Source: Meridianimarinicoccus sp. MJW13
Lineage (GTDB): Bacteria > Pseudomonadota > Alphaproteobacteria > Rhodobacterales > Rhodobacteraceae
Reading direction: 5' to 3'
DNA: 64,000 nucleotides
Assembly (NCBI RefSeq): GCF_014901205.1
Contig: NZ_JACNMU010000008.1
Location: 124,001 to 188,000 of the forward strand
Part shown: piece after piece, positions 7,878 to 17,221 of the stretch
How the letters are laid out: each line of letters opens with the position of its first letter
Numbering within the stretch: the stretch's first letter is position 1
The notes under the pieces: model-generated
The model's database searches: none
Seen by the model: the letters and a program-made list of their open reading frames with translations, nothing else
Told to the model about the DNA's origin: nothing
Translations under genes and position numbers: made by a program

Positions 7878-8567
7878 TCAGCGTCCGGCCCGATACCGTA
7901 GACCCGATTGCGTGACGATCGCGTCAAGGCGAATGTCGTGCGGCTGTGGATAGATCGTCGGCAGCAGTGCTGCGTCCAGGCCGACGCCCACGACGAAGGG
8001 CCGGGGCGACAGGGCCGCCAGCGTGCGGTCGAAGTATCCCCCGCCATAGCCGAGGCGATAGCCCTCTTGGTCCCAGCCGACAAGCGGGGCGAGGACGAAC
8101 TCCGGGGTCTCCTTCTCTGCGCCGGGGGCAGGCACCGGGATGTTCCAGTGTCCGCGGACCATCGGTGCACCGGGTTGCCAGCGGCGAAAGACCAACGGTG
8201 CGGCACGGGTTTCCACCACCGGCAGCGCCGTAACGGCCCCCGCTGCGTGCTGGTCGCCAAGCCAGCCGCGCAGGTCTGGCTCCGACTGGATCGGCCAATA
8301 GCCTGACACCACCCGGCCGGCGACCGGGCCGACTTGGACGTCAATCAGCGAGTCGAGGGCGCGCGCGAGGGCATCGGCCAGCGTGGCCCGCCCGGCCACC
8401 GGCAAGGCCGCCCGGGCGGCCAGCAACCGCCGCCGTTCGGAGGTGCGCCAGCGGGCAACGTCCCGGGCCTGTTGCGGATCGACGCCCAGGGGGTCGAAAT
8501 AGGCTGGGTCGATCTCGTGCGCGAGACAGGGCGGCGAGGCGTAGGATTTGTGCCTGGCAGTCGCCAT
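7878..8567 (-). CDS. 5-formyltetrahydrofolate cyclo-ligase family protein
   Basis: A 229-residue cytoplasmic enzyme predicted to convert 5-formyltetrahydrofolate plus ATP to 5,10-methenyltetrahydrofolate. Visible motifs are an N-terminal basic helix with ERRRLLAARAAL, the FVLAPLVGWDQEGYRLGYG segment and the glycine-rich ATP-site motif GYGGGYFDR (about residues 181-189). It is slightly longer than the usual 180-200 residues because of an extra N-terminal segment. The ATG at 8567 is chosen; the longer frame to 8747 runs through the region where a 6S RNA is suspected. Homologues are often just downstream of the 6S RNA gene. Confidence 0.88.
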   Translation of the reverse strand: MATARHKSYASPPCLAHEIDPAYFDPLGVDPQQARDVARWRTSERRRLLAARAALPVAGRATLADALARALDSLIDVQVGPVAGRVVSGYWPIQSEPDLRGWLGDQHAAGAVTALPVVETRAAPLVFRRWQPGAPMVRGHWNIPVPAPGAEKETPEFVLAPLVGWDQEGYRLGYGGGYFDRTLAALSPRPFVVGVGLDAALLPTIYPQPHDIRLDAIVTQSGLRYRAGR

Positions 8568-8627
8568 TTTGGAGCCTTTCCAACCATGTGGGGTCACCTT
8601 CCGGGCTACGCCACTTAATAGGTATTG

Positions 8628-8760
8628 TAAATACTTATTGGTTTGGCGCGGCAGACCCGCCGTGCGGGGAACAAGACAATGCCCGCAAGACCACCGGGCA
8701 AAGTCACGCCCCCCGGATCGTTGCTGTCGACGGCCAAGAGCACCCATGGCGTGATCCGCC
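8628..8760 (-). ncRNA. ssrS: Candidate 6S RNA (ssrS) upstream of the cyclo-ligase gene
   Basis: The 198-bp gap upstream of the 5-formyl-THF cyclo-ligase gene is the place where 6S RNA is found in many proteobacteria. On the minus strand a stacked stem can be drawn: TGCGGG/CCCGCA at the tip, GCCCG/CGGGT below it, GGCG/CGCC next, and a closing TTGG/CCAA, with a large bubble in between, as in 6S RNA. This is position plus hand-drawn pairing only; ends are approximate. A covariance-model search (Rfam 6S) would decide. Confidence 0.4.
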
Positions 8761-8765
8761 GGCAG

Positions 8766-9380
8766 TCAGTCGGGATGGCGCACGTCCCCCCTGCGCAGCA
8801 ACGCCATCTGAATGTCGAACAGCCGCAAGCCTTCGTCCACGATCGGAAAACTCCGGGTGCCCAACGTCCAGCGGATGGCCACGCCCTGTACCAGCGATGT
8901 GAGCAGGATGGCCACATCCGCAGCCGCCACATCATCGCGCAAGGCGCCCGAAGCCTGAAGCCCGGCGACGGCCTTGATCTGCCGTTTCTGGAACGAAGCG
9001 AGCAGACCCGCGAACACATCGCGCAGATCGGGATTGTCCAGGGTCAACTCGCGAGAGAACAGGATCGATGGCAAGGCCGGGGTTGCCCGGATCGCGGAAA
9101 GCTGTGCGGCAATCAGGGCCCGCAATCGCGCCTCGGGATCACGGGCGCCGGCTTCGGCTTCGTCCCAATCCGCAGTGAGACGCGTGGCGACATGTTCGGC
9201 AACGGCCAGCCACAATGCGCCTTTGGTCGGGAAATGCCGGAAGATGGCTGGCTGGCTGATCCCGATCATCCGCGCCACATCCGTCGTGCTCATGCGGTCG
9301 GGCCCGATCTCGAAAGCCAGTTTCAAGACCTGCGAAACGATCTGCGCCTTGCGATCCTCTGCACTGCGGCGTTGCGGCAT
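8766..9380 (-). CDS. TetR/AcrR family transcriptional regulator
   Basis: A 204-residue repressor-type protein. The N-terminal helix-turn-helix is clear (about residues 10-55: TTDVARMIGISQPAIFRHF), and the remainder is an all-helical ligand-binding domain. It is divergent from the cytochrome b561-RND pump genes, separated by about 105 bp containing a perfect 16-bp palindrome 14 bp from its own start, so it probably represses both itself and the pump genes until a toxic ligand binds. Confidence 0.88.
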   Translation of the reverse strand: MPQRRSAEDRKAQIVSQVLKLAFEIGPDRMSTTDVARMIGISQPAIFRHFPTKGALWLAVAEHVATRLTADWDEAEAGARDPEARLRALIAAQLSAIRATPALPSILFSRELTLDNPDLRDVFAGLLASFQKRQIKAVAGLQASGALRDDVAAADVAILLTSLVQGVAIRWTLGTRSFPIVDEGLRLFDIQMALLRRGDVRHPD

Positions 9381-9393
9381 GACATCTCCTATT

Positions 9394-9409
9394 GTTAGTG
9401 AGCACTAAC
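9394..9409. promoter_or_regulatory. Perfect palindromic operator, GTTAGTG-AG-CACTAAC
   Basis: Two 7-bp arms that are exact inverse complements with a 2-bp centre, in the divergent region between the TetR gene (start 9380) and the cytochrome b561 gene (start 9486). A further TAACTAACTTA run follows. Position and symmetry fit a TetR-family operator; binding is inferred. Confidence 0.6.
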
Positions 9410-9485
9410 TAACTTATTGTCGCTCCCGACGCAACACGCGTTTCCGAGTCGCCCAGATGCGGGCCCCCGACAGAAAGGACCGACA

Positions 9486-9974
9486 ATGCCCACCCCGACC
9501 GGCTATTCCAGACCCCAGATCGCGCTGCACTGGATCGTCTTTGCCCTGATCGCACAGCAATACCTGCTTCATGATGCAATCGCTTCGGCCTGGGATCGTA
9601 TCCTGGACGGGGCCGAAGTGGCGTTCAATCCGCTGGTTCTGGCCCATGTGGCGGGCGGGGCGTTGGTGCTCTTGCTGACGCTGTGGCGCCTTGGCCTGCG
9701 CCGCCGCCATGGAGTCCCGGCCCCGATCGAAGGCAGCGGGCTGCAGCACATGATCGCCAAGCTTACCCATGTCGGCCTTTATGCACTGATGATCCTCATG
9801 CCGATCAGCGGCTCGGTCGCCTGGTTCGGCGGCGTCGAAGCGGCCGCTGAAGGGCACGAGGTTCTCAAGGTCGCCCTGCTGGCGCTGATCGTCCTGCACG
9901 TCGTGGGCGCGCTCTATCACCAGTTCGTGCTGCGCGATGGTACGCTGGCGCGCATGCGCCACACCGGGAACTGA
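9486..9974 (+). CDS. Cytochrome b561 family membrane protein
   Basis: A 162-residue, four-helix membrane protein of the bacterial cytochrome b561 type, expected to bind two b haems and pass electrons from ubiquinol. His residues in the helices fit haem ligation: QIALHWIVF, VLAHVAGG, KLTHVGLY and VLHVVGALYHQF. ATG 9486 follows AGAAAGGAC; the frame to 9417 would cover the operator. It is the first gene of a set with an RND pump (5 bp to the adaptor gene), an unusual pairing, suggesting a role in oxidative or redox stress linked to the pump's substrate. Confidence 0.85.
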   Translation: MPTPTGYSRPQIALHWIVFALIAQQYLLHDAIASAWDRILDGAEVAFNPLVLAHVAGGALVLLLTLWRLGLRRRHGVPAPIEGSGLQHMIAKLTHVGLYALMILMPISGSVAWFGGVEAAAEGHEVLKVALLALIVLHVVGALYHQFVLRDGTLARMRHTGN

Positions 9975-9979
9975 GACCG

Positions 9980-11278
9980 ATGCGCTTGGGGCCGCTGCTT
10001 GCCTTGCCGCCCATCGCGCTGGGGGCCGCCGCCGCCGCGTGGATGATCACGACGGCGCCCGGCCCCGCGCAGGTGGCGGCCACCGGGACCGGGTTGCCCG
10101 TTCAGGTGATGACCCTCGCGCCCGAGACCATCCGACCGATCGCCACCGCCTGGGGCAACCTGCGCGCCGCTGAAACCTGGGTCGCGGTGGCCGAGGTCCA
10201 GGGCGCGGTGATCTGGCATCACCCCGACCTTGAGCCGGGGCGCGTGATCCCCGCAGGCACCGAGGTGTTGCGGATCGACCCCGCGGATTACAATCTGGCC
10301 CTTGCCCAGGCAGAGGCCGACCTTGCCTCGCTGGAGGCCGAACTTGCCCAGTTGACCGCAGAGGCGGACAACACGCGACGAATCCTGGCACTGGAACGCG
10401 ACCGGCTGACGCTGGCGGAAACGGATCTTGGCCGCATCCGCCGACTGGCCGAACAAGGCAGTACATCACAGTCCCGTGCCGATGAGGCGGAGCGGGCCAC
10501 GCTGCTGGCGCGCCGCACGGTCGCCGAACTGGAAAACGCCCTGGGGCTGATCCCGTCGCGGGAGGCACGCATCGCAGCACAGATCAAGCGGACAGAGGCC
10601 GCGATCCTCGGCGCGCATCGCGCGATTGGCCAGACGACATTGACCGCCCCCTTCGATCTGCGCGTGACCGAGGTCGCTGCGGAACGATTCCAGACCGTGG
10701 CCCCCGGACAGATCGTCATTCGCGGCAGCGGGATCTCGTCGGTCGAGGTCGTCGCGCACCTGCCGCTGGACGCATTCCGTCGACTGATCGGCGACAGCCC
10801 GGGGGATGTGAGCCTGCTCGAAATGATGCGCCAGGGTCCGGGCGTACGGCTGGAGGCGACGCTCAGTCCCCTGGCGGATCCTGCTCAGGTCTGGGCCGCG
10901 CGGGTTTCGCGTGTCGAGGGCGTTCTGGATGCACGGGCGCGCACCGTCCCGGTCGTCGTGACGGTCGACGATCCCTACCGGGATGCGGACCCACCCCATC
11001 GGTTGCCGCTGGTGCCCAACATGCAGGTTTCAGTCACACTCACCGGCGCCCCCCTGCCCGAGGTTCTGGCCATCCCCGAGGCGGCGTTTCAGGCCGGCAT
11101 GGTCCGCGTTGTGGGCGATGGCAACAAGCTGGATCTGCGTGAAGTCACCCAGGCCTTCGCTCAGGATGGCCGCGTGGTGATTGCCGAAGGGCTGGTCGCG
11201 GGCGACCGTGTGGTCGTGGACGACATCGCCCCGGCGATCCCCGGACTCACGCTGACGCCCGTCGAGGTCGGAAAATGA
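9980..11278 (+). CDS. RND efflux periplasmic adaptor (HlyD/MFP family)
   Basis: A 432-residue membrane-fusion protein. A single N-terminal membrane anchor (about residues 3-24) is followed by a lipoyl/barrel half (AEVQGAVIWHHPDLEPG), a long coiled-coil hairpin (about 105-215, Glu/Ala/Leu heptads) and C-terminal beta-barrel domains. It links the inner-membrane RND pump to an outer-membrane channel; no TolC-type gene is adjacent. Its stop overlaps the pump's start (ATGA, 11275-11278), showing tight coupling. Confidence 0.88.
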   Translation: MRLGPLLALPPIALGAAAAAWMITTAPGPAQVAATGTGLPVQVMTLAPETIRPIATAWGNLRAAETWVAVAEVQGAVIWHHPDLEPGRVIPAGTEVLRIDPADYNLALAQAEADLASLEAELAQLTAEADNTRRILALERDRLTLAETDLGRIRRLAEQGSTSQSRADEAERATLLARRTVAELENALGLIPSREARIAAQIKRTEAAILGAHRAIGQTTLTAPFDLRVTEVAAERFQTVAPGQIVIRGSGISSVEVVAHLPLDAFRRLIGDSPGDVSLLEMMRQGPGVRLEATLSPLADPAQVWAARVSRVEGVLDARARTVPVVVTVDDPYRDADPPHRLPLVPNMQVSVTLTGAPLPEVLAIPEAAFQAGMVRVVGDGNKLDLREVTQAFAQDGRVVIAEGLVAGDRVVVDDIAPAIPGLTLTPVEVGK

Positions 11279-14200
11279 TCCGCTGGTTCGCCGGCCACCC
11301 GACGGCGGCCAACCTTCTGCTTTTGCTGTTTCTCGCGGCGGGCGCCTTCACCGCTCCGGGACTGCTGCGAGAGACGTTTCCCGATTTCCGCGCCGTCGAA
11401 GCCGAGATCACCGTGCCCTATCGTGGTGCTGCGGCCGAGGATGTGGAAAGCGCGATCTGCGCGCCGCTGTGGGACGCGGTCCAGGTGGTCGAAGGCCTGG
11501 AAACACTGACCTGTACCGCGCAAACGGGCCGCGCCCGGGCCGTCGCCACCATGGCGCCGGGCAATGATCCGCTCCGTTTCGTCAATACGCTGCGTACCGA
11601 AGTGGCCGCGATCAACAGCTTTCCCGACCGGACCGATCCCGCCATCGTGCGCGAATTGCACCGCTCGGACCCGGTAACATCGGTCGCCGTGTCGGGCGAT
11701 CTGCCGCTGCCGGAACTCGACCTCTATGCCGAGGCCCTGTCAAACCGCTTGATCGCCCTGCCGGGCGTTGCCGGCGTCACCCGCTCCGGTCTCGGCACCC
11801 GCACGATCCGGATCAGCGCCCGCGCTGCCGTGCTTGAGGGTCATGGGCTGACCCCCGTCGGGCTGGCCGCCACCATCGCCAGCCAGAACATCGACCTGCC
11901 TGTCGGCACGCTGGAGGGCACGGGGGCTGATCTGACCCTGCGGCTCACGGCCGAGCGCAACACGGTGATGGGTCTGGCACGGATTCCGGTTCTCGTGCTC
12001 GCAGACGGTGCCACACTGACGCTTGGCGACGTGGCCGTGATCGACGAACGATTTGAGCCGCTCTACGACCGGGTCGCGGTCGATGGCACACCGGCGATCC
12101 TGATCGACGTCGCAAAGGCGCTGGACGCCGATGCCTTGCGGGTGCTCGATGCGGTTTCGGAACTCGTGGACGCAGAGACAGCGCGCCTGCCCGACCGCCT
12201 GCGGGTCGAGGTCGTGCAGGATGTCACCTCGATCATTCGTGACCGGTTGGTGATGCTGGTCCAGAACGGCGTGATGGGGCTGGTGCTGGTGGTTGTGGTC
12301 CTGAGCCTGTTCTTCCGTCCGGGATTTGCCGTCTGGGCCGCGATGGGCCTGCCGGTCGCCTTCGCGGGCGCCTTCCTGTGGATGGGGCTGACCGGGCTGA
12401 GCCTGAACATGATGACGCTGGTGGCGCTTTTGATGGCGATCGGAATCGTGATGGACGATTCCATCGTGATTGCCGAATCCATTGCCGTGGAAACCGCGAA
12501 GGGCGTCACGCTGGAAAACGTGGTTGCCGGGGTCGGGGTGGTGGCGCCCGGTGTCGTGGCCTCCTTCCTGACAACGCTCGCCGTGTTCCTGCCGCTGGCA
12601 TTCCTGGCCGGCGAACTGGGCGCGGTCCTTGAGGTTCTGCCGGTCGTGCTTCTGGCGGCGCTGGCGGCTTCGCTGGTCGAGGCCTTCCTGATCCTGCCCC
12701 ATCATCTGAAAGGCAGTCTGCGCGTCGCCCCCCCATCGCGCGTGCGACAGCGCGTTGACGCGGCCTTCGACGTCCTGCGCGAGCGCGGCATCGGGCGTCT
12801 CGCGGATAGGGCGATCCGCGCACGCTGGCTGGTCGCCGGACTGGCCATCGGTGCGCTGATCGCGACGGTTGGCACTTTGGGGGGCGGCATCGTCAAACGC
12901 GAAGCGATGCCCGAGATCGACGGGGACGTGCTGGAGGCGCGCATCCTGATGCCGGCGGGCACGCCCCTCGCACGCACGGCAGAAGCCGTTTCGCAGGTCG
13001 AGGCCGCGCTCGACCGGGTCAACACGCAGCTTGCACCGGAGCAACCCGAGGGGCAGCCCCTGGTCATCCGGCGGATCACACGCCTGGGCCGCAACCTGTC
13101 GGCGGGCGAAAACGGCGCACATGTCGGCACCGTGGCCGTGGACCTTCTGGGGGCCGAGATCCGCACGAGCACGCTGGACGAGATCGTGGCGCTGTGGCGG
13201 GCCGAGATCGGTCCCCTTCCCGGCGTCACCTCGCTGATCCTGGTCGAACCCGGCATCGGGCCGCAGGGCATCGCGGTCGAATTGCGCCTGACGCATCCCG
13301 ACCTCGACACGCTGCAAGCCGCCGGACGCGCGACCCTTGCGGAACTTGAAACCTACGCCGGGGTGCGCAACGCGATCCTTGACCTGCGTCCCGGTGCGGG
13401 CGAACTGCGGCTGACGCTGGCACCCGGCGCCGAAGCCCTGGGCCTGACGGCCGCCGACGTTGCCGCGCAGTTGCCTGCGGCCTTCCTCGGGTCCGAGCTT
13501 GCCGAAGTCCGACGCGGTGACATGGCCTGGGACATCGAACTGCTGCTGGCCGAGGCTGACCGGGAGACGCGCGCCGACCTGAGCGATTTCGAGATTGCCC
13601 TGCCCGGCGGCGGCACCGCGCCGGTTTCCACCATCGCGACCATCGAAGAAGGGCGTGGCTGGGGCACGATCACGCGCCGCAACGGGTTGCGGACCTTGAC
13701 CGTCTCGGCAGACGTCGACGGACGGATCGGGAATGCCGACGCGATCACGGCACAAATGTCCGAAAGTTCCCTGCCCGACCTCGCCGCCGCGACTCCGGGC
13801 CTGACGTTCGAGGTTGCCGGACAGGCCGCGAATTCGGCCGAGACCGTCGCGTCGATCCTTAGGGGGTTCCTGATCGGGTTGGTGGGGATATTCATCGTCC
13901 TGAGCTTCCAGTTCCGGAGTTACGTCGAACCTCTGATCGTCATGCTGACGATCCCCTTGGCGTTTCTCGGGGTGATCTGGGGGCATATGGCGATGGGCTA
14001 TAACATCTCGATGCCGTCCCTGGTCGGCGCGGCCTCGCTTGCCGGGATCGTGGTGAACAACGCCATCCTGCTGGTCGGGGTCATCAAGACACGACAGGCC
14101 CAGGGACAGACCGCGGCACAGGCCGCAGGCGATGCCGTCCGCGTCCGCTTTCGTCCGATCTTCATCTCGGCCTCGACCACCATCATCGGAATGGCCCCGC

Positions 14201-14355
14201 TCCTGTTTGAAACCTCCACGCAAGCGCAGACGCTCAAGCCACTGGTCATTTCCGTGGTGTTCGGACTGCTGGCCTCGACGGTGCTGATCCTTCTGGTGCT
14301 GCCGTCCTTCTATGCAATCCTTGCCGACCTGGGCCTGAACAAGAAGGATGAGTGA
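11275..14355 (+). CDS. RND family efflux pump permease
   Basis: A 1026-residue inner-membrane pump, the normal length for HAE-type RND proteins. It has two repeats of one helix, a large periplasmic loop and five more helices. In the fourth membrane helix the proton-relay pair Asp-Asp is present (IGIVMDDSIVIAE), and the second half has the matching GIVVNNAILL. It should export a small toxic compound with the adaptor encoded just upstream. Local TetR control is likely. Substrate unknown; it resembles the AcrB/MexB-like multidrug type rather than metal exporters, since no metal-binding Met/His clusters are obvious. Confidence 0.9.
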   Translation: MIRWFAGHPTAANLLLLLFLAAGAFTAPGLLRETFPDFRAVEAEITVPYRGAAAEDVESAICAPLWDAVQVVEGLETLTCTAQTGRARAVATMAPGNDPLRFVNTLRTEVAAINSFPDRTDPAIVRELHRSDPVTSVAVSGDLPLPELDLYAEALSNRLIALPGVAGVTRSGLGTRTIRISARAAVLEGHGLTPVGLAATIASQNIDLPVGTLEGTGADLTLRLTAERNTVMGLARIPVLVLADGATLTLGDVAVIDERFEPLYDRVAVDGTPAILIDVAKALDADALRVLDAVSELVDAETARLPDRLRVEVVQDVTSIIRDRLVMLVQNGVMGLVLVVVVLSLFFRPGFAVWAAMGLPVAFAGAFLWMGLTGLSLNMMTLVALLMAIGIVMDDSIVIAESIAVETAKGVTLENVVAGVGVVAPGVVASFLTTLAVFLPLAFLAGELGAVLEVLPVVLLAALAASLVEAFLILPHHLKGSLRVAPPSRVRQRVDAAFDVLRERGIGRLADRAIRARWLVAGLAIGALIATVGTLGGGIVKREAMPEIDGDVLEARILMPAGTPLARTAEAVSQVEAALDRVNTQLAPEQPEGQPLVIRRITRLGRNLSAGENGAHVGTVAVDLLGAEIRTSTLDEIVALWRAEIGPLPGVTSLILVEPGIGPQGIAVELRLTHPDLDTLQAAGRATLAELETYAGVRNAILDLRPGAGELRLTLAPGAEALGLTAADVAAQLPAAFLGSELAEVRRGDMAWDIELLLAEADRETRADLSDFEIALPGGGTAPVSTIATIEEGRGWGTITRRNGLRTLTVSADVDGRIGNADAITAQMSESSLPDLAAATPGLTFEVAGQAANSAETVASILRGFLIGLVGIFIVLSFQFRSYVEPLIVMLTIPLAFLGVIWGHMAMGYNISMPSLVGAASLAGIVVNNAILLVGVIKTRQAQGQTAAQAAGDAVRVRFRPIFISASTTIIGMAPLLFETSTQAQTLKPLVISVVFGLLASTVLILLVLPSFYAILADLGLNKKDE

Positions 14356-14525
14356 GCTGTTGGACACCGCCGGGCCGGATGGGGCCTTGCAGCTTCGAAA
14401 GGCGCATCTTTCCAATGGGGATATCGGCGCTGTCCAGAAGGTGACGGCCGGTTGCGCGCCCTGGACACCCGCGGTCCTTGAAGCGGCCGCGCGACTTGTC
14501 CGCGTCGGGCCTCGGGTCAATGCGT

Positions 14526-15248
14526 CTATTCGTTTTGCCAGTGGACCTTGGTGACGAACACGTATCCGGCGCCATAGACGGTCCGGATCATTTTTGGGGA
14601 CTTTGGATCATCGCCAAGCTTGCGCCGCAGGCGCGAAATTCGTGCATCGATGCTTCTGTCGTAAGGGTCCAGATCGTCCGGGCTGCCGATATCCAGCAGT
14701 TTCGATCGGCTCAGCACGCGTCCCGACAAGGTCAGGAATGTCTCCAGCAAGGCCGCTTCTGCCGAACTGAGGTTCTCGGTGTTGCCGTCCGGGTCGCACA
14801 GCGTACAGGACGAAAAGTCCGCGACCCACCCGTCAAACTCGGCAACCTTGGGGCCATGCGATTGCGGCTTGGCGGCGGATTGCGCCTGCCCCCGTCTCAG
14901 AACGGCGCGGACACGGGCCACCATCTCACGCGGCTCGAAGGGTTTGACGATATAGTCATCCGCTCCCAGCTCCAGCCCGACAATCTTGTCGGTTGAGTCG
15001 CCCCGGCCCGTCACGATGATCGCCGGAATCCCGCGGCGTTTCACGCTGTCTGAAATCATCGTCAGCCCGTCACCGTCCGGCAGGCTCAGATCGATCAGCA
15101 TCAAATCCGGTGCGGTCTTCTGCAGGGCTTTTTCAAAATCACTGCGCAGCCGGAAGTGCTGGGTCTTGTATCCGACCCCTTCAAGGGCGCGCCGCATGAT
15201 CCGCGCCATCTCGGTCTCGTCTTCGAGGATGTAAATCAGTTGGCTCAT
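14526..15248 (-). CDS. OmpR-type response regulator
   Basis: A 240-residue two-component response regulator. The receiver domain (about 1-120) has the acidic pair EDE near the start, the phospho-acceptor Asp in LMLIDLSLPDGDG and the conserved Lys in YIVKPFEPREM. The C-terminal winged-helix domain (about 145-235) ends in the typical RTVYGAGYVF. Its ATG lies inside the stop of the kinase gene (4-base overlap), so the two are co-translated. The pair faces the CoA ligase/ABC transporter genes and is the best candidate to regulate them. Confidence 0.88.
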   Translation of the reverse strand: MSQLIYILEDETEMARIMRRALEGVGYKTQHFRLRSDFEKALQKTAPDLMLIDLSLPDGDGLTMISDSVKRRGIPAIIVTGRGDSTDKIVGLELGADDYIVKPFEPREMVARVRAVLRRGQAQSAAKPQSHGPKVAEFDGWVADFSSCTLCDPDGNTENLSSAEAALLETFLTLSGRVLSRSKLLDIGSPDDLDPYDRSIDARISRLRRKLGDDPKSPKMIRTVYGAGYVFVTKVHWQNE

Positions 15249-17221
15249 TGTGCCCCGGACCCATCCATCACGTCGCTGTTTTTCTGAAGGGATGACAGAA
15301 CGTTGGCCAGATCGCGCTTTTCAAAGGGTTTCGCCAGGAACGGATAGGCGCCCGGCTTGCCGAGATCCTTGAGCGACGCACACTGACCGCTCATCAGAAC
15401 GATGCCAAGGCGCGGGGCTTCGCGGCTGAGACATTCGGCCAGGGCGATCCCATCCATATCGCCGGGCATCGAGATGTCGCTCAGCATCAGCTTGATCTCG
15501 GGCACCGAGCGAAACAGCTCAAGGGCCACCGCCGCATCTTCGGCTTCGATCAGGGGATATCCAAGTTCGATCAGATGGCGGCGAACGACGGTTCGAACAG
15601 CTTCGTCATCTTCCACCAGCAGGACCAGCGGGTTTTCGGAACTGTCTTCGGCGTCCGATTGCCCGGAACCGGACGCGCCAGCCTCGTCCTTGGTATCCTC
15701 TTCGGCGATGGGGAGCAGGATGGAAAACGTCGTGCCCACGCCGGGTTCACTGACCACCGAGATGGTCCCGTTCGCCTCTCGCACAAACCCGAAGACCATC
15801 GACAGGCCAAGCCCGGTGCCCCCACTGTTTCCCTTCGAGGTGTAGAAAGGCTCGAAGACGCGCTCTTGCGCTTCTTTCGAGATGCCGACGCCATCATCCG
15901 TAACGCTGATCTTGAGATACGGTCCTGCTGGCAGCTTGTTCAGTTCGGCCTCGCTTGGGCCCAGGTCCTCGGGCTCGACCGTGATGGTGATGCAGCCCTG
16001 ATGACCGATTGCCTCGCGCGCGTTCATGAAGAGGTTGAGCAGCGCCATCTCAAGCTGTGCCGGATCGACCATCGCGGGCCGGTTGCTGGCGTCGTCCGAA
16101 AAGACAATGTTGACGTCGCGCGGAAATGTCGACTGCAGCAGTTCGATCATTCCCGAGATCAGAGTGTCGACATGCACGGCGCTCGGATGCGCCGGTTCGC
16201 TTTTTGCAAGCGACAGCAATCTGCGCGTCAGGTCGCTGCCGCGACGGGCCGCGGAAATCGCCGGATCAAGGTATTCGTCGCGCAGGGTCTTGTCTGACAG
16301 CCGTTCCTTCAGGGGAATGAGATTGCCGAGGATGATTGCCAGGACATTGTTGAAGTCATGGGATATCCCGCTGGACATCCGACCGAGGGCGTCCATTTTC
16401 TGCGATTGCAGCAACGCGGCGTTGGCAAACTTGAGCTTGGTGACATCCAGCGACAACAGGTAGAATCCGACAACCTCGCCGTCGGATGGACTATCGGGGC
16501 GCAGATAGGTCCGGATCTCGCGTTTCTGACCGTTTGGAAGGGTGATTTCCATTTCGAAATCCACCACGTTGCCGCGGCGCGCATGTTCGAAGAACCGTGA
16601 CGAGCGTTCGTGGGTTTGGGGGTGAAGAATATCCTTGCAGGGCTTGCCGATCAGCTGCGAGGGATCACGGCCATAGGCGCGCGCGAAACGCTTGTTGGCA
16701 TACAGAATGTTCATGCCACGGTCGATGTGAGCAATCCCGGCGGGAACCTCATCCGCGATCAGTTGAAGCCGCGACTCGCTCAGCCGCAGTTGCGCGGTCC
16801 GTTTCTCGACCCTTTGTTCCAGAACTTTCTCGCGGTTCTTGTCTTCGGTGATATCGGTATAGACCGTCACGAAACCGCCCGTCGGCAGCGGAGAGCCGAC
16901 GACCCGCAGCGTCTTGCCGTTCATCGAAACGCGTTCGAAATTGTGCGGCTTGAACGCCCGCGCCTGCTCCACCCGCTCTGCGACCTGTGCGTCGACATCG
17001 CCGGGGCCGTATTCTCCGCACTCGGCGTTGTGCCGGATGAAGCTTTGAAAATCCGCGCCTTCGAACGCCAGCGCCTCGGGGAACCCCAACAAGTCCAGAA
17101 AGCGCTTGTTCCAACTGACAAGCTTGAGGTTGCTGTCGAAGATCGTCAGCCCCTGCGCCATGTGATCCAGGCTCTCCCGGATCAGGTTTTCGACCGCCAA
17201 CCTATTGGTTTCCTTGCTCAT
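15245..17221 (-). CDS. Hybrid sensor histidine kinase (PAS-PAS-HisKA-HATPase-REC)
   Basis: A 658-residue soluble kinase with no membrane segment. Domains: PAS 1 (about 10-125), a short coiled coil, PAS 2 (about 150-265), HisKA with phospho-His in SSGISHDFNNVLA (about 290), HATPase (about 375-495, with DDGVGIS and GGTGLGLSMV), and a C-terminal receiver (about 525-645; Asp in LMLSDISMPGDMDG). The start at ATG 17221 gives MSKETNRLAV; a longer open frame to 18691 runs antisense through the CoA ligase and is not real. A cytoplasmic PAS sensor fits detection of an imported or metabolised acid or CoA ester from the divergent catabolic genes. Confidence 0.85.
   Translation of the reverse strand: MSKETNRLAVENLIRESLDHMAQGLTIFDSNLKLVSWNKRFLDLLGFPEALAFEGADFQSFIRHNAECGEYGPGDVDAQVAERVEQARAFKPHNFERVSMNGKTLRVVGSPLPTGGFVTVYTDITEDKNREKVLEQRVEKRTAQLRLSESRLQLIADEVPAGIAHIDRGMNILYANKRFARAYGRDPSQLIGKPCKDILHPQTHERSSRFFEHARRGNVVDFEMEITLPNGQKREIRTYLRPDSPSDGEVVGFYLLSLDVTKLKFANAALLQSQKMDALGRMSSGISHDFNNVLAIILGNLIPLKERLSDKTLRDEYLDPAISAARRGSDLTRRLLSLAKSEPAHPSAVHVDTLISGMIELLQSTFPRDVNIVFSDDASNRPAMVDPAQLEMALLNLFMNAREAIGHQGCITITVEPEDLGPSEAELNKLPAGPYLKISVTDDGVGISKEAQERVFEPFYTSKGNSGGTGLGLSMVFGFVREANGTISVVSEPGVGTTFSILLPIAEEDTKDEAGASGSGQSDAEDSSENPLVLLVEDDEAVRTVVRRHLIELGYPLIEAEDAAVALELFRSVPEIKLMLSDISMPGDMDGIALAECLSREAPRLGIVLMSGQCASLKDLGKPGAYPFLAKPFEKRDLANVLSSLQKNSDVMDGSGAQ

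Noticed and set aside
11740-14520. A 926-codon open frame antisense to the RND pump
   Set aside because: The high-GC codon use of the true gene leaves the opposite strand free of stops. The antisense product is Arg/Gln/His-rich without domains, whereas the forward product is a complete pump. Similar antisense frames at 29322-31166, 38481-40922, 44759-46432 and 20186-21961 were rejected for the same reason.
14348-14554. Small plus-strand frame overlapping the end of the RND pump gene
   Set aside because: It overlaps the response regulator gene at its 3' end, has no recognisable product and no separate ribosome site.
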